DNA of 64,000 bases, taken from contig OZ240210.1 in NCBI GenBank assembly GCA_965197495.1, positions 7,440,001 through 7,504,000 on the forward strand. The letters run 5' to 3'. Shown here in pieces: positions 1 to 7,769 of this stretch. The translations under genes were made by a program, and so were the position numbers. Positions within the stretch are counted from its first letter, which is position 1. Every line of letters starts with the position of its first letter. The stretch comes from SMYC01 sp965197495. GTDB lineage: Bacteria > Acidobacteriota > Vicinamibacteria > Marinacidobacterales > SMYC01. The notes beneath the pieces are model-generated. The model worked only from the letters and a program-made list of their open reading frames with translations, did no database searches and was not told the DNA's origin.

Positions 1-19
1 GCGTTCCGTCTCATTCATA

Positions 20-58
20 GCAGGCATTGCAGGCATTGCAGGCACTGCAGGCGCTGCA
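20..58. repeat. 9-nt tandem repeat, about four units
   Basis: Four successive degenerate copies of GCAGGCATT occupy the gap just downstream of rplT on the minus strand. The last units drift to GCAGGCACT and GCAGGCGCT. A CAT at 16-18 or 12-14 could be the start codon of the next minus-strand gene (pheS is usual in this position), so the array would lie in its leader. Too little is visible to confirm that gene. Confidence 0.6.
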
Positions 59-59
59 C

Positions 60-419
60 TCAGCTCGCCAGGGCTTCTTTCGCGACGCCAACGAGCTCAG
101 AAAACGCCTTTTCATCGGCGAGCGCGAGCTCGGCGAGTTGTTTCCGGTTCAAGGCAACGCTTGCTTTGGACAGCCCCGCCATGAACGTGCTGTAGGACAT
201 GCCGTTCAAGCGCGCGCCCGCCCCGATGCGGATGATCCACAGACGGCGAAAATCCCTTTTGCGGGTGCGCCGGTCGCGATAAGCATAGGACAAGGCGCGA
301 TCCACCGACTCCATGGCGGAGCGGTAGAGCTTGCTTTTGGTGCCTCGAAACCCTTTCGCGAGCTTCAGGACTTTCTTGCGGCGATCGCGCCGGTTCGAAC
401 CTCGTTTGACTCTGGGCAT
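60..419 (-). CDS. rplT: 50S ribosomal protein L20
   Basis: Ribosomal protein L20, 119 aa, the normal length. It begins MPRVKRG and has the very basic N-terminal extension rich in RRDRRKK, followed by the conserved LWIIRIGAGARLNG and MSYSTFMAGL segments of the globular RNA-binding domain. L20 binds 23S rRNA early in 50S assembly and in many bacteria also represses its own operon by binding the mRNA. It is the last visible gene of thrS-infC-rpmI-rplT and follows rpmI by 28 nt. The sequence shows no obvious L20 pseudoknot that I can support by eye. The family assignment is secure. Confidence 0.98.
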   Translation of the reverse strand: MPRVKRGSNRRDRRKKVLKLAKGFRGTKSKLYRSAMESVDRALSYAYRDRRTRKRDFRRLWIIRIGAGARLNGMSYSTFMAGLSKASVALNRKQLAELALADEKAFSELVGVAKEALAS

Positions 420-447
420 TTCTCGATAACTCCGCTACGATATCAGC

Positions 448-645
448 CTAATACGGAATCAGCGGCGCGATGAACTTAGCGTCAGCCTTCGAAACAAGGC
501 CCGACTTGCGCAGCCTGCGCTTCCGGTGGCGGTTTTTCTTCGTCATTATGTGACCGGCATTAGCGTGGCTGCGTTTGAGTTTGCCGCTTGCCGTCTTTCG
601 AAAACGTTTGGCAGCCCCGCGATGCGACTTTGCTTTCTTTCCCAC
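448..645 (-). CDS. rpmI: 50S ribosomal protein L35
   Basis: Ribosomal protein L35, 65 aa. It starts MGKKAKSHRGAAKRF and carries the family pattern GKLKRSHANAGHI followed by KKNRHRKRRLR, which wraps 23S rRNA. Length and order (infC-rpmI-rplT) match the standard translation-factor operon. It lies 45 nt after infC and 28 nt before rplT, so translation is probably coupled with both. No anomalies were seen. Confidence 0.98.
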   Translation of the reverse strand: MGKKAKSHRGAAKRFRKTASGKLKRSHANAGHIMTKKNRHRKRRLRKSGLVSKADAKFIAPLIPY

Positions 646-690
646 TTGTGAGTTACTCCTTCTGACTCGCCACGAGGCGAGGGCGCTACG

Positions 691-1263
691 TCACGCCGAT
701 TCCGGCTGTTTTACGTCGCCTTCCTCTTTCGCGGCCTTCATCTTCTCGATGACCGCTTTTCTGGGCGCCAGAATCTGATGCATCTGGTTTCCTTCCATCC
801 TCGAGCGCGACTCGACGTTCGCAATCTCCTCGAGGTCCTTCGACAATCGATCCAAAATCTTTACACCGAGCTGGTCGTGGGATCGCTCCCGACCTCGAAA
901 CATGATCGTCGTCTTGACTTTGTTACCCTCCATCAAGAATCGCTCGACGTGGTTTTTCTTGAATCCGTAATCGTGGTGGTCGATCTTCAAGCGAAATTTG
1001 ATTTCTTTGACTTGAATTTGTTTCTGGTGCTTCTTCGCTTCATGAGCGTGCTTGTTCTTCTGGTACAGGTATTTGCCGTAATTCATTATCCGGCAAACTG
1101 GCGGGTTCGCTTTCGCGACGATCTCCACCAAATCCAACTCTTTCTCGCGAGCCATCCGGAGCGCGTCTTCCGGCTGAACGATGCCGACCTGCTCTCCGTT
1201 CTCGTCGATCAACCGAATCTCTCGTGCGCGAATCCGCTCGTTTACGCGAGTAGATCTATCGAT
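691..1263 (-). CDS. infC: Translation initiation factor IF-3, AUC start
   Basis: IF-3 keeps ribosomal subunits apart and proofreads the start codon and initiator tRNA. I place the start at an ATC codon (1261-1263), not at the downstream TTG at 1210. Reading from ATC gives the conserved N-terminal segment RVNERIRAREIRLIDENGEQ, and a near-perfect Shine-Dalgarno lies 6 nt upstream. No ATG, GTG or TTG is in frame between them. The protein is 190 aa: N-domain to about residue 80, a lysine-rich linker helix (YLYQKNKHAHEAKK), then the C-domain with KEIKFRLKIDHHDY. Rare AUU/AUC starts in infC are known to allow autoregulation by IF-3. It lies 107 nt after thrS. Confidence 0.95.
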   Translation of the reverse strand: MDRSTRVNERIRAREIRLIDENGEQVGIVQPEDALRMAREKELDLVEIVAKANPPVCRIMNYGKYLYQKNKHAHEAKKHQKQIQVKEIKFRLKIDHHDYGFKKNHVERFLMEGNKVKTTIMFRGRERSHDQLGVKILDRLSKDLEEIANVESRSRMEGNQMHQILAPRKAVIEKMKAAKEEGDVKQPESA

Positions 1264-1276
1264 GTGTCACCTCCTT
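1261..1276 (-). promoter_or_regulatory. infC ribosome binding site with AUC start codon
   Basis: The minus strand reads AAGGAGGTGA at 1276-1267, a close match to the anti-Shine-Dalgarno, then a 6-nt spacer from GGAGG, then ATC. This element decides the infC start. The strong SD with a non-AUG codon is the arrangement expected for IF-3 autogenous control. Confidence 0.85.
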
Positions 1277-1370
1277 CATTCCCGCCTCATATTCATCCAG
1301 CTATTATGCCTGGCCCGTCGTCTCGATTGCCACTGTGAATACCACAACAGGAGTGATTCAATACCATAAC

Positions 1371-3293
1371 TCAAGGCGTTAGCGCTCGTTCCCGGACCAA
1401 GGCCTGAACCGCTTCGATGAAGTCCGGGATCGTCTCGGCCCCCTGGTCGCCGTCCTTTCGGTTGCGTACGGACACCGTCTCACCCTCGATTTCCTTGTCC
1501 CCGGTAACGAGCATGAAGGGGACTTTCTGAAGCTGCGCCTCGCGGATCTTTCGTCCGATTTTCTCGTTCCGGTCGTCGACGTCGACGCGCAGACCCGCCG
1601 CCTTCAGCTTGTCCGCGACCTTTTGGGCGTAGTCGTGATGTTTGTCGGAGATGGGGAGCACCACCGCCTGCACGGGGGCTAGCCAGACCGGTAGAGCGCC
1701 TGCCGTGTGCTCGATGAGCACCGCTATGAAGCGCTCGAGCGAGCCGAGAATCGCGCGGTGGATGAGCACCGGCCGCTTGCGTGTCCCGTCCTCGGCGGCG
1801 TAATGCAGGTCGAAGTTGTCGGGATGCGCGAAATCGAGCTGGATCGTCGCGCATTGATGCGTGCGCCCAATCGCGTCCTGCACGTGAAAATCGATCTTGG
1901 GGCCGTAGAAAGCTCCGTCACCGGGATTGACGCGATATTTTGTGTTGGTCGCCTCGAGGCCGCGAGCGAGGGCCCCCTCGGCCTGCTCCCACTGCTCGTC
2001 CGTCCCCACGGTCTTGCCCTTTTCCGGCCGCGTAGAAAGCTCCACCCGTACACCGTCGAAGCCGAAATCGGCATAGACCTCGTCGGCGAGCGCAATGAGG
2101 TCCACGATTTCCTGCTCGATTTGCTCGTAAGTGCAATAGATGTGGGCATCGTCCTGGACGAAGGCCCGCACCCGCGTGAGCCCCGAGAGCACCCCCGAGC
2201 GCTCGTAGCGATGACAGTGGCCGAACTCCGACAACCGCAGCGGGAGCTCGCGATAGCTCCTCAGAGCGGACTCGTAGACGATCGCCGCGCCCGGGCAGTT
2301 CATCGGCTTCATGACGGCTTCCATGTCCTCGGACTCGACGAAATACATGTTCTCTTTGTAGTGCTCGTAGTGGCCGCTGCGCTTCCAAACGTCGACGTTC
2401 ATGATGATCGGCGTTTTGATCTCCTGATAGCCGCGCTTGTCGAGCTTCTCGCGCATGTACTCGATAAGGCCGTTGACGACTTTCAAACCTTTTGGAAGCC
2501 AAAAGACTTGGCCGGGCGCCTCGGGCCGGATGACGAAAAGCGAAAGCTCCGTCCCAAGCTTACGATGGTCGCGCTTTTTGGCTTCTTCGAGCCGCTTCAA
2601 GTGCTCCGCGAGCGCTTTCTTGTCGTAGAAGGTCGTGGCGTAGATGCGCTGCATGGGCGCGTTCGCCTCGTCGCCCTTCCAATAGGCAGCGGAGCTCTTG
2701 AGAACTTTGATCGCCTTGATGACGCCGCTATGCGGCACGTGCGGCCCCTCGCAAAAATCGTAGAACGCCCCGACGCGGTAGCACGAGACGACGTCGCCGC
2801 CCTTTTCGCTGACGAGCTCTTCCTTGAACGGCTGACCGAGCTCCTCGAACTTCGCGATCGCCTCCGGCTTGGGTATGTCCTCTCGCTCGTACGGGAGGGC
2901 CTTCTTGGCGAGCTCCTTCATCTTGTCTTCGATCTTCTGTAGATCGTCCGGCGTGAAGGGCTCGTCGACCGCGAAGTCGTAAAAAAAACCGCCATCGATG
3001 GGCGGGCCGATCCCGTATTTTGCGTTCGGAAAAAGCTCCGTGACGGCGGCCGCCATTAAATGGGCCGAGCTGTGGCGAAATATCTCGAGCGTCTCCTCGT
3101 CTTTCGGCGTGAGGATGCGCACCTCGGCATCTTTCTCGATCGCTCGACTGAGATCGTACGGCTCTCCATCGATGAGCGCCGCAATCGCCGCGGAGGCAAG
3201 GCCCGGGCCGATATCCTCCGCGATCGTGCGCGGGGTCACGCCGGCGTCATACTCCATCGCCGTCCCGTCTGGGAGCTTCACCGTAATTGGCAT
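1371..3293 (-). CDS. thrS: Threonyl-tRNA synthetase
   Basis: Class II synthetase charging tRNA-Thr, 640 aa. Start chosen at ATG 3291-3293 (MPITVKLPDG), because the open frame further upstream runs into the tRNA-Val gene. Order: TGS domain (1 to about 62), editing domain with HSSAH and CEGPH zinc/editing motifs, catalytic core with class II motifs (RYERSG, then the C-terminal GSLER), and anticodon-binding domain starting near WLAPVQAVVLP. The editing site that removes Ser from tRNA-Thr appears complete. It starts the thrS-infC-rpmI-rplT operon, 33 nt after tRNA-Val. No T-box or other leader fits in that gap. A purine run AGGGGGA lies about 18 nt before the start, far for a Shine-Dalgarno. Confidence 0.97.
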   Translation of the reverse strand: MPITVKLPDGTAMEYDAGVTPRTIAEDIGPGLASAAIAALIDGEPYDLSRAIEKDAEVRILTPKDEETLEIFRHSSAHLMAAAVTELFPNAKYGIGPPIDGGFFYDFAVDEPFTPDDLQKIEDKMKELAKKALPYEREDIPKPEAIAKFEELGQPFKEELVSEKGGDVVSCYRVGAFYDFCEGPHVPHSGVIKAIKVLKSSAAYWKGDEANAPMQRIYATTFYDKKALAEHLKRLEEAKKRDHRKLGTELSLFVIRPEAPGQVFWLPKGLKVVNGLIEYMREKLDKRGYQEIKTPIIMNVDVWKRSGHYEHYKENMYFVESEDMEAVMKPMNCPGAAIVYESALRSYRELPLRLSEFGHCHRYERSGVLSGLTRVRAFVQDDAHIYCTYEQIEQEIVDLIALADEVYADFGFDGVRVELSTRPEKGKTVGTDEQWEQAEGALARGLEATNTKYRVNPGDGAFYGPKIDFHVQDAIGRTHQCATIQLDFAHPDNFDLHYAAEDGTRKRPVLIHRAILGSLERFIAVLIEHTAGALPVWLAPVQAVVLPISDKHHDYAQKVADKLKAAGLRVDVDDRNEKIGRKIREAQLQKVPFMLVTGDKEIEGETVSVRNRKDGDQGAETIPDFIEAVQALVRERALTP

Positions 3294-3326
3294 AACGAAA
3301 TCAAAAACGTCCCCCTGTACTAGCAA

Positions 3327-3401
3327 TGGTAGGCGCGGGCGGATTTGAACCGCCGACATCTACCACGTCAAGGTAGCGCTCTCCCACTGAGCTACGCGCC
3401 T
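3327..3401 (-). tRNA. tRNA-Val (anticodon GAC), CCA encoded
   Basis: The minus strand folds into a full cloverleaf: acceptor AGGCGCG paired with CGCGCCT, a GCTC/GAGC D-stem, anticodon stem CTACC/GGTAG around loop TTGACGT (anticodon GAC, reading GUC), T-stem GGCGG/CCGCC with TTCAAAT loop, discriminator A, then a genomically encoded CCA. Only 33 nt separate it from thrS, so the two may share a transcript. Confidence 0.95.
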
Positions 3402-3422
3402 AGTGACTTTAATCCGACGTGA

Positions 3423-3451
3423 ATAGTAGCAACGCCACCTCACGGTGTCAA
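3423..3451 (-). promoter_or_regulatory. Sigma-70 type promoter for tRNA-Val (and perhaps thrS operon)
   Basis: On the minus strand, TTGACA (3451-3446) is followed after exactly 17 nt by TACTAT (3428-3423). The tRNA 5' end lies about 21 nt further on, leaving a short 5' leader. This is the best consensus promoter I noticed in the window. It could also drive thrS by read-through. Confidence 0.8.
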
Positions 3452-3547
3452 GACAACAAACTCCTCTCTGAGTTAGAGATACACGCATGAGGGAGGTTCT
3501 TGGGTCTTTTTCTCGTCCATTGACTGGAGTAAGAGGTGAGGTGATAA

Positions 3548-4198
3548 TTGCGTAGGAGAAGTTTTTCCGTCCAGAATATGGCTAGCGCGCCGCGTCGCCC
3601 GACCGCCCCAACCACCGAGTCCAGCTCGATCCCGGATCTCGTTGAAATCCTTAAAGTTCAGGGGCTCCTGACAAAAGAAGAAGAAGACCAGGTCCAGCGC
3701 TACATCCAAATGCAGCAGCTCAGCGAAGAAGCGGCCATCCGGAGGCTCGGCAAGTACGGCGAAGACGAGATCACGCAGGCGGTCGTAAAACACGCCAAGC
3801 TGCCTTACCTCAAGATCAACCCCCTCGATCTCGACCTCGATGTCGTCACCGCAGCGCTCCTCGCGCCCTTCGCGAGGCGTCACACGATGTGCGCGGTGTC
3901 GAAGCACGCTAACACCGTGACGCTCGCGATTGCCAACCCGTTCAACCGGGCGCCGCTTCGAGACCTGCAGCAATTCGGGGGCATGGAGGTCAAGCTCGTC
4001 GTCGCGTCGCGGTCGGACATCGAGGCCGTCAACAAGGGCTTTTACGATCTCAAAACGTCCCTCGAGGCAGCGGAGTCCCAGCTCACCGACGGCCGGCTCA
4101 CATCCATCGACGTGACCAACCAGGAATTTCTCTCCGGTCCATCCGTAGAGATGGACCGACGATGCAGCCCGTCGTCACCGCACTCGACAACATGTTGA
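3548..4198 (+). CDS. PilB/GspE-type ATPase, N-terminal part (frame-disrupted)
   Basis: First part of a type IV pilus or type II secretion motor ATPase. About residues 30-190 form the MshEN-like N-domain: a LTKEEEDQVQRY helix, then LPYLKINPLDLD, then an alpha/beta part ending SRSDIEAVNKGFYDL. After about position 4150 the frame becomes meaningless (DRRCSPSSPHSTTC). Homologous sequence continues in the frame one base back from 4162 (MQPVVTALDN), overlapping by 37 nt. The start could be TTG 3548, preceded by GAGGTGA, or ATG 3578. The break is either an indel (real or technical) or a split gene; I saw no slippery heptamer. The next feature completes the enzyme. Confidence 0.75.
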   Translation: MRRRSFSVQNMASAPRRPTAPTTESSSIPDLVEILKVQGLLTKEEEDQVQRYIQMQQLSEEAAIRRLGKYGEDEITQAVVKHAKLPYLKINPLDLDLDVVTAALLAPFARRHTMCAVSKHANTVTLAIANPFNRAPLRDLQQFGGMEVKLVVASRSDIEAVNKGFYDLKTSLEAAESQLTDGRLTSIDVTNQEFLSGPSVEMDRRCSPSSPHSTTC

Positions 4199-5322
4199 CG
4201 CATGCCTTCGATCAACGCGCCTCCGACATCCACATGGAGCCGAAGCGCAACATCGCGCTTGTCCGCTTGCGTATCGACGGTGTTCTGCATGACGTTCACG
4301 TCATCCCGAAGATCGTCTACCAGGCCGTGGTGAGCCGGGTAAAGATGCTGAGCGGGCTTAATATCGCCGAGAAGAGGCGGCCTCAAGACGGACGCATCAA
4401 AAGAAACGAAGGCGGTAAGGAGATTGAGATTCGCGTTTCCACGATGCCGACGGTGTTCGGCGAGAAAGCCGTGCTGCGTATCTTCGACCCGGACATTCTT
4501 TTGAAATCGATCGAAGAACTCGGTTTTTCCGAAACGGACCTTCCGCGCTTCTTACCTTTTCTCGAGAACCGGGAAGGCATCGTCCTCGTCACCGGCCCCA
4601 CGGGAAGCGGCAAGACAACGACGCTTTATTCCGTCCTGAAGCATCTCTCGAAGCCCGAAGTCAACATCGTCACGATCGAAGATCCCATCGAGCTCGTCTA
4701 TGACGACTTCAACCAGGTTCAAATCCGACCGGATATCGACGTGACCTTCGCCAACACCATCCGCACCGTGCTCCGCCAGGACCCGGACATCGTAATGGTA
4801 GGTGAGATTCGCGACAGCGAGACCGCAGACATGGCCATCCAGGCCGCGCTCACCGGCCATCTTGTCTTCTCGACCCTCCACACGAACGACGCCCCGTACG
4901 CCGTGACGCGTTTGTTGGATCTAGGAGCGCCGCCCTTTCTCATCACATCAACGCTCGTGGGCGTGATCGCCCAGAGGCTCGTCCGCACGTTGTGCCCGAA
5001 ATGCATCGAAGACGTAAAGCCTACGGAGGAGGACGCCTTCGGTTTGAGCGTGCCCTTCGAAAAAATCCGAGGCCTGACGTTTCGCCAGGGGCAAGGATGT
5101 ACCAACTGCCGCCAAACCGGTTATCTAGGCCGGAGCGGCATCTACGAGATCATGCCCGCATCGCGCAAGATAAGAAAACTGATCGTCTCGAAAACCGAGT
5201 CCCCCGAAATCCTGAAGACCGCCCGCGAAGAGGGAATGCGCACATTGAGAGAATCGGCCATCCAAAAACTGGTAAGAGGCGACACGACCGTCTCGGAAGT
5301 CATAAGAGTCACGGGTCGCTAA
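4162..5322 (+). CDS. PilB/GspE-type secretion/pilus ATPase, catalytic part
   Basis: Hexameric AAA-like ATPase domain of type II secretion or type IV pilus assembly, acting at the inner membrane. Visible motifs: ASDIHMEP and the NIAEKRRPQDGRI stretch of N2; Walker A GPTGSGKTTT; Asp box TIEDPIE; Walker B DIVMVGEIRD; His box TGHLVFSTLHTND; and the C-terminal tetracysteine zinc motif (CPKC...CTNC). Retraction ATPases (PilT) lack that zinc motif, so this is an extension or secretion type. The MshEN domain is supplied by the upstream overlapping frame. No pilin, platform or secretin genes are adjacent. The 161-aa STN protein at 46.9 kb is the only related piece in the window. Confidence 0.9.
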   Translation: MQPVVTALDNMLTHAFDQRASDIHMEPKRNIALVRLRIDGVLHDVHVIPKIVYQAVVSRVKMLSGLNIAEKRRPQDGRIKRNEGGKEIEIRVSTMPTVFGEKAVLRIFDPDILLKSIEELGFSETDLPRFLPFLENREGIVLVTGPTGSGKTTTLYSVLKHLSKPEVNIVTIEDPIELVYDDFNQVQIRPDIDVTFANTIRTVLRQDPDIVMVGEIRDSETADMAIQAALTGHLVFSTLHTNDAPYAVTRLLDLGAPPFLITSTLVGVIAQRLVRTLCPKCIEDVKPTEEDAFGLSVPFEKIRGLTFRQGQGCTNCRQTGYLGRSGIYEIMPASRKIRKLIVSKTESPEILKTAREEGMRTLRESAIQKLVRGDTTVSEVIRVTGR

Positions 5323-5324
5323 CT

Positions 5325-5690
5325 CAATATTAGGAAAAGTGTAACGCAAAGGTGCAAAGGCGCAAAGGAAAGAAAAGATCGCTTGGGAGACTTTCTCATC
5401 GGTCTAGGGGGCTCGAAGGCGCTGGCTAAGTCGTAGGCTCGCGCGCCACAGCCTGAGCAGTCCTTCTTCTCCATCGCTGTCGGTGACATTCTGACGCCAC
5501 CCGTTGCCTCCGTTCCCTTCAAACCGCTCCTGTTTTTGCACCTCTTCGCCTCGTCGAATATTCCTCGGTTCTGACAAGTGCGGGCCAAGAATTTGGCGAC
5601 ATAGCGTTTCCTCTCATCTTCCTTTCTTGTCTTTTCTTTGCGTCTTTGCGTCTTTGCGCCTTTGCGTTACGCTTTTTTTAGTTTAGTATT
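5325..5690. repeat. Long inverted-repeat element between convergent genes
   Basis: The left arm (about 5325-5378) and right arm (about 5631-5690) are imperfect reverse complements. Both contain GTAACGCAAAGG followed by GCAAAGG/GCAAAGA units of 8-9 nt period, then GAAAAG. The about 250-nt interior has no convincing gene. The element fills the gap between the stop codons of the PilB-like gene (+) and amrA (-). Confidence 0.75.
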
Positions 5691-5708
5691 GATCGAGCGC
5701 GCCGCGCC

Positions 5709-6270
5709 TCAGTCGACTTCTTCAAAACGGTCCGTTTCGAATCTTTGGACCACCGTGTCGGCGCTCTTCCAACTGTCTTCCGGGAGGCCGGCTTTCAGGC
5801 AGGTCTCAGCCAGGAAGCGATCGCGGGTCCAGTTTCGTTCAGAGGCGACTTCAGGTAGCAACAACCCTCGGACACCGTCGCGCTCGACGATGAGGCCGTC
5901 ACGGCCCGACCTCGATCGCGTCGATCTTGTCGATGGGCTCTGGCATGGTCAGAATGGAAACGCTGATGCGCAGTCGCGACACCTCACCTGGCTGCACCTG
6001 CTGGAATCTCGGATCGCCTGTCGCAGCGGCGACGACCGCGCTCGCGATTAGCTTCGAAAGCTCGGCCGAGCGGCGGACGTAGCCGATGCAGCCTCTGAGC
6101 TCGCCATCGAGTCTCAACGTAGCGAAGACTCCTCCCGACTCGATGGCAAGATCCAACTGCGGCTCGGGACGCTGACGCGCCGCGAGAGCGAAATGATCCT
6201 CGAGTGCATAGCGCGCGCCGCGCAGTAGGGTCGCTCGCTGCTCCTCAGTGAGTATACGCGTCATGCCCAC
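5709..6270 (-). pseudogene. AMMECR1-domain protein (AmmeMemoRadiSam protein A), one-base frame break
   Basis: An AMMECR1-family protein of about 187 aa if one base is removed. The first frame runs from 6270 to a TGA at about 5899 and carries LRGCIGYV, the family signature, and a DPRF motif. It ends at AIEVGP. In the next frame, DGLIVERDGVRG and LLLPEVASERNW, the conserved C-terminal half, continue to a TGA at 5709-5711. The join is the run GGGCC near 5903-5907; GGGC would restore the classic VGRDGL. A real mutation or a homopolymer error are both possible. Molecular function is not established. It sits directly downstream of the MEMO gene, as in many genomes. Confidence 0.8.
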
Positions 6271-6291
6271 GATCGCCTTGGCATGGGAGGC

Positions 6292-7131
6292 TCACGCTTC
6301 CATACCTTCCGTAAACGCGGCGGAGGCATAGCCTACGACGCCAGCCATATCTCCCGTGACATCGCCTGAATCTCCGTAGGCGAGCACGCGTGATTGCGAC
6401 GCGCCGAGGGTGCGGGCCGCCTCGAGCACCGCGATCATCGGACCGCCTCCGCAAGCGTGATCGGGACGTGCCTCGAGAAGCTCGGCGAGCCCGCGAGGGT
6501 CGAAACGCTCGAGACAACCGACGACTTCGGAGTCGAGCTCACGCGCTCGGACGCGCGGCTCGAAATGAGACAGGTCCGAGCTCGCGACGAGCAGCACGGA
6601 ACGTCCCGATTGTTTCACCGCGCTCTCGATGGCATGGATCGCGATGGCGATCATGCCACTCGTTTGATAACCCATCAACATGGGCGCAATGGGAACGTCA
6701 GGAAGAAAACGCTGCAAGAACGGGTATTGCATCTCCAAGCTGTGCTCGTCGAGATGCACTTCGGGCGCGAAACGGATGCGGGACGATGAGCGCTCGAGCG
6801 TCGCGACGAGGTCCCAGTCGATTTGAACGACGCCGAGCGGGGTCTCGATACCTCCTCCCCGAATCAGAAAAAGGCCGTCGCCCCCTTGATGGCACGTTCC
6901 GAGTAACAGCACGCTGTCGAAACGCTCACGCTCCAAGAGACCATAGGCCGCGGCGGCAATGCGCCCCGAATATCGAATCCCGGCATGCGGCACCACGAAC
7001 GCACGCAGTTTTCCCGTGACGTCACAGGCCGCAGTGTTGGCGACACAGCTCTCGAGGAGCGCACAGAGCGCGCCCGGCTCGGCGGGGTACCACGTTCCCG
7101 CCATGCGCGACGGACGGATCGCTTCATCCAT
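6292..7131 (-). CDS. MEMO1-family protein (AmmeMemoRadiSam protein B)
   Basis: A 279-aa MEMO family protein, related in fold to class III extradiol dioxygenases. Visible metal-site type motifs are VVPHAGIRYSG near residues 46-56, LGTCHQ, EHSLEMQYPF and SSDLSHFEP, followed by a GGGPMIAV segment. Length is normal. The product of this gene and AMMECR1 usually occur with a radical-SAM partner, which is not in this window. It overlaps the upstream VTT gene by 8 nt and lies 21 nt before amrA, indicating an operon. The substrate is unknown for the family. Confidence 0.9.
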   Translation of the reverse strand: MDEAIRPSRMAGTWYPAEPGALCALLESCVANTAACDVTGKLRAFVVPHAGIRYSGRIAAAAYGLLERERFDSVLLLGTCHQGGDGLFLIRGGGIETPLGVVQIDWDLVATLERSSSRIRFAPEVHLDEHSLEMQYPFLQRFLPDVPIAPMLMGYQTSGMIAIAIHAIESAVKQSGRSVLLVASSDLSHFEPRVRARELDSEVVGCLERFDPRGLAELLEARPDHACGGGPMIAVLEAARTLGASQSRVLAYGDSGDVTGDMAGVVGYASAAFTEGMEA

Positions 7132-7741
7132 CGGCTTTCAAGAGAGGCCGACGACGCTGACGCAGGAGGAAAATCCCGAAAGCGATGGCGAAGACGAGGA
7201 GCGTCCCCACGAGAACGGCCGATGCGTTGTCTCTCAAATACACGATCGCGACGTCGCCGAAACGCACCGCCAGAAACGCTTCTCCGAAATAGCGAATGGA
7301 GCGGCCGAGGAGGATCGCCAACAAGAAGCGGCGATAGGGAAGCCCCAAAACGCCGGCGGAGAGAACGAAAATCTTGAAGGGGAACGGTGGCGGCAAGATC
7401 GCGGGCACGGCGACGGCGAGCGCTCCGTAGCGCGCGAACAAACGAAACACGGAATCGATCTTCCCGTCGGAGAACTTCTTCTTGAGAAAGCCATATCCCT
7501 TCCATCGCGCGAGCCAATAGAGCAGGCTCGCGCCCAAAGCGGAGCCGAGCACGGTCATGAAAGCATAGTAATAAGCGTGACTCGGGAAGCGTGTTCCGAA
7601 ATAGATCAACAGAAGGTCGTTGATCTCAGGGAGCGACAGAAGCGAAGAGTCGAAAAACGCGACGACGAACAGACCGAGTCCGCCCGTAAAGCTCCCGAGG
7701 CCGCGTACGGCCCCTACCAAACGCTCGGCTATGCTTCCCAT
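7124..7741 (-). CDS. VTT-domain (DedA/YqaA-like) membrane protein
   Basis: A 205-aa integral membrane protein of the VTT/SNARE-associated family. It has an N-terminal hydrophobic segment with FFDSSLLSLPEINDLLL, a second segment around GSALGASLLYWLARWKGYG, the re-entrant region PAILPPPFPFKIFVLSAG, and a terminal helix near residues 175-195 followed by an Arg-rich tail. The G...P.P pattern and GxxxG in the middle are typical of the family, whose members are implicated in lipid (undecaprenyl phosphate or phospholipid) translocation. It is first gene of a three-gene unit with the MEMO and AMMECR1 genes. Confidence 0.88.
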   Translation of the reverse strand: MGSIAERLVGAVRGLGSFTGGLGLFVVAFFDSSLLSLPEINDLLLIYFGTRFPSHAYYYAFMTVLGSALGASLLYWLARWKGYGFLKKKFSDGKIDSVFRLFARYGALAVAVPAILPPPFPFKIFVLSAGVLGLPYRRFLLAILLGRSIRYFGEAFLAVRFGDVAIVYLRDNASAVLVGTLLVFAIAFGIFLLRQRRRPLLKADG

Positions 7742-7769
7742 CCGGCGATACCGCCGGCATTATAGATCT

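Noticed and set aside
1707..2942. Long plus-strand open frame (411 codons) opposite thrS
   Set aside because: It lies wholly antisense to a highly conserved synthetase, has no ribosome site or family motifs, and is explained by GC-rich codon bias.
3294..3326. T-box riboswitch or attenuator before thrS
   Set aside because: Only 33 nt lie between the tRNA and the thrS start, far too short for a T-box, and no specifier loop or AGGGUGGNACCGCG-like box is seen.
4138..4198. Programmed ribosomal frameshift in the PilB-like gene
   Set aside because: I see no slippery heptamer or obvious downstream pseudoknot, and other genes in the window show similar unexplained one-base breaks.
5319..5588. Short open frames inside the first inverted-repeat element
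   Set aside because: They include the repeat arms as coding sequence, lack ribosome sites, and match nothing recognisable.
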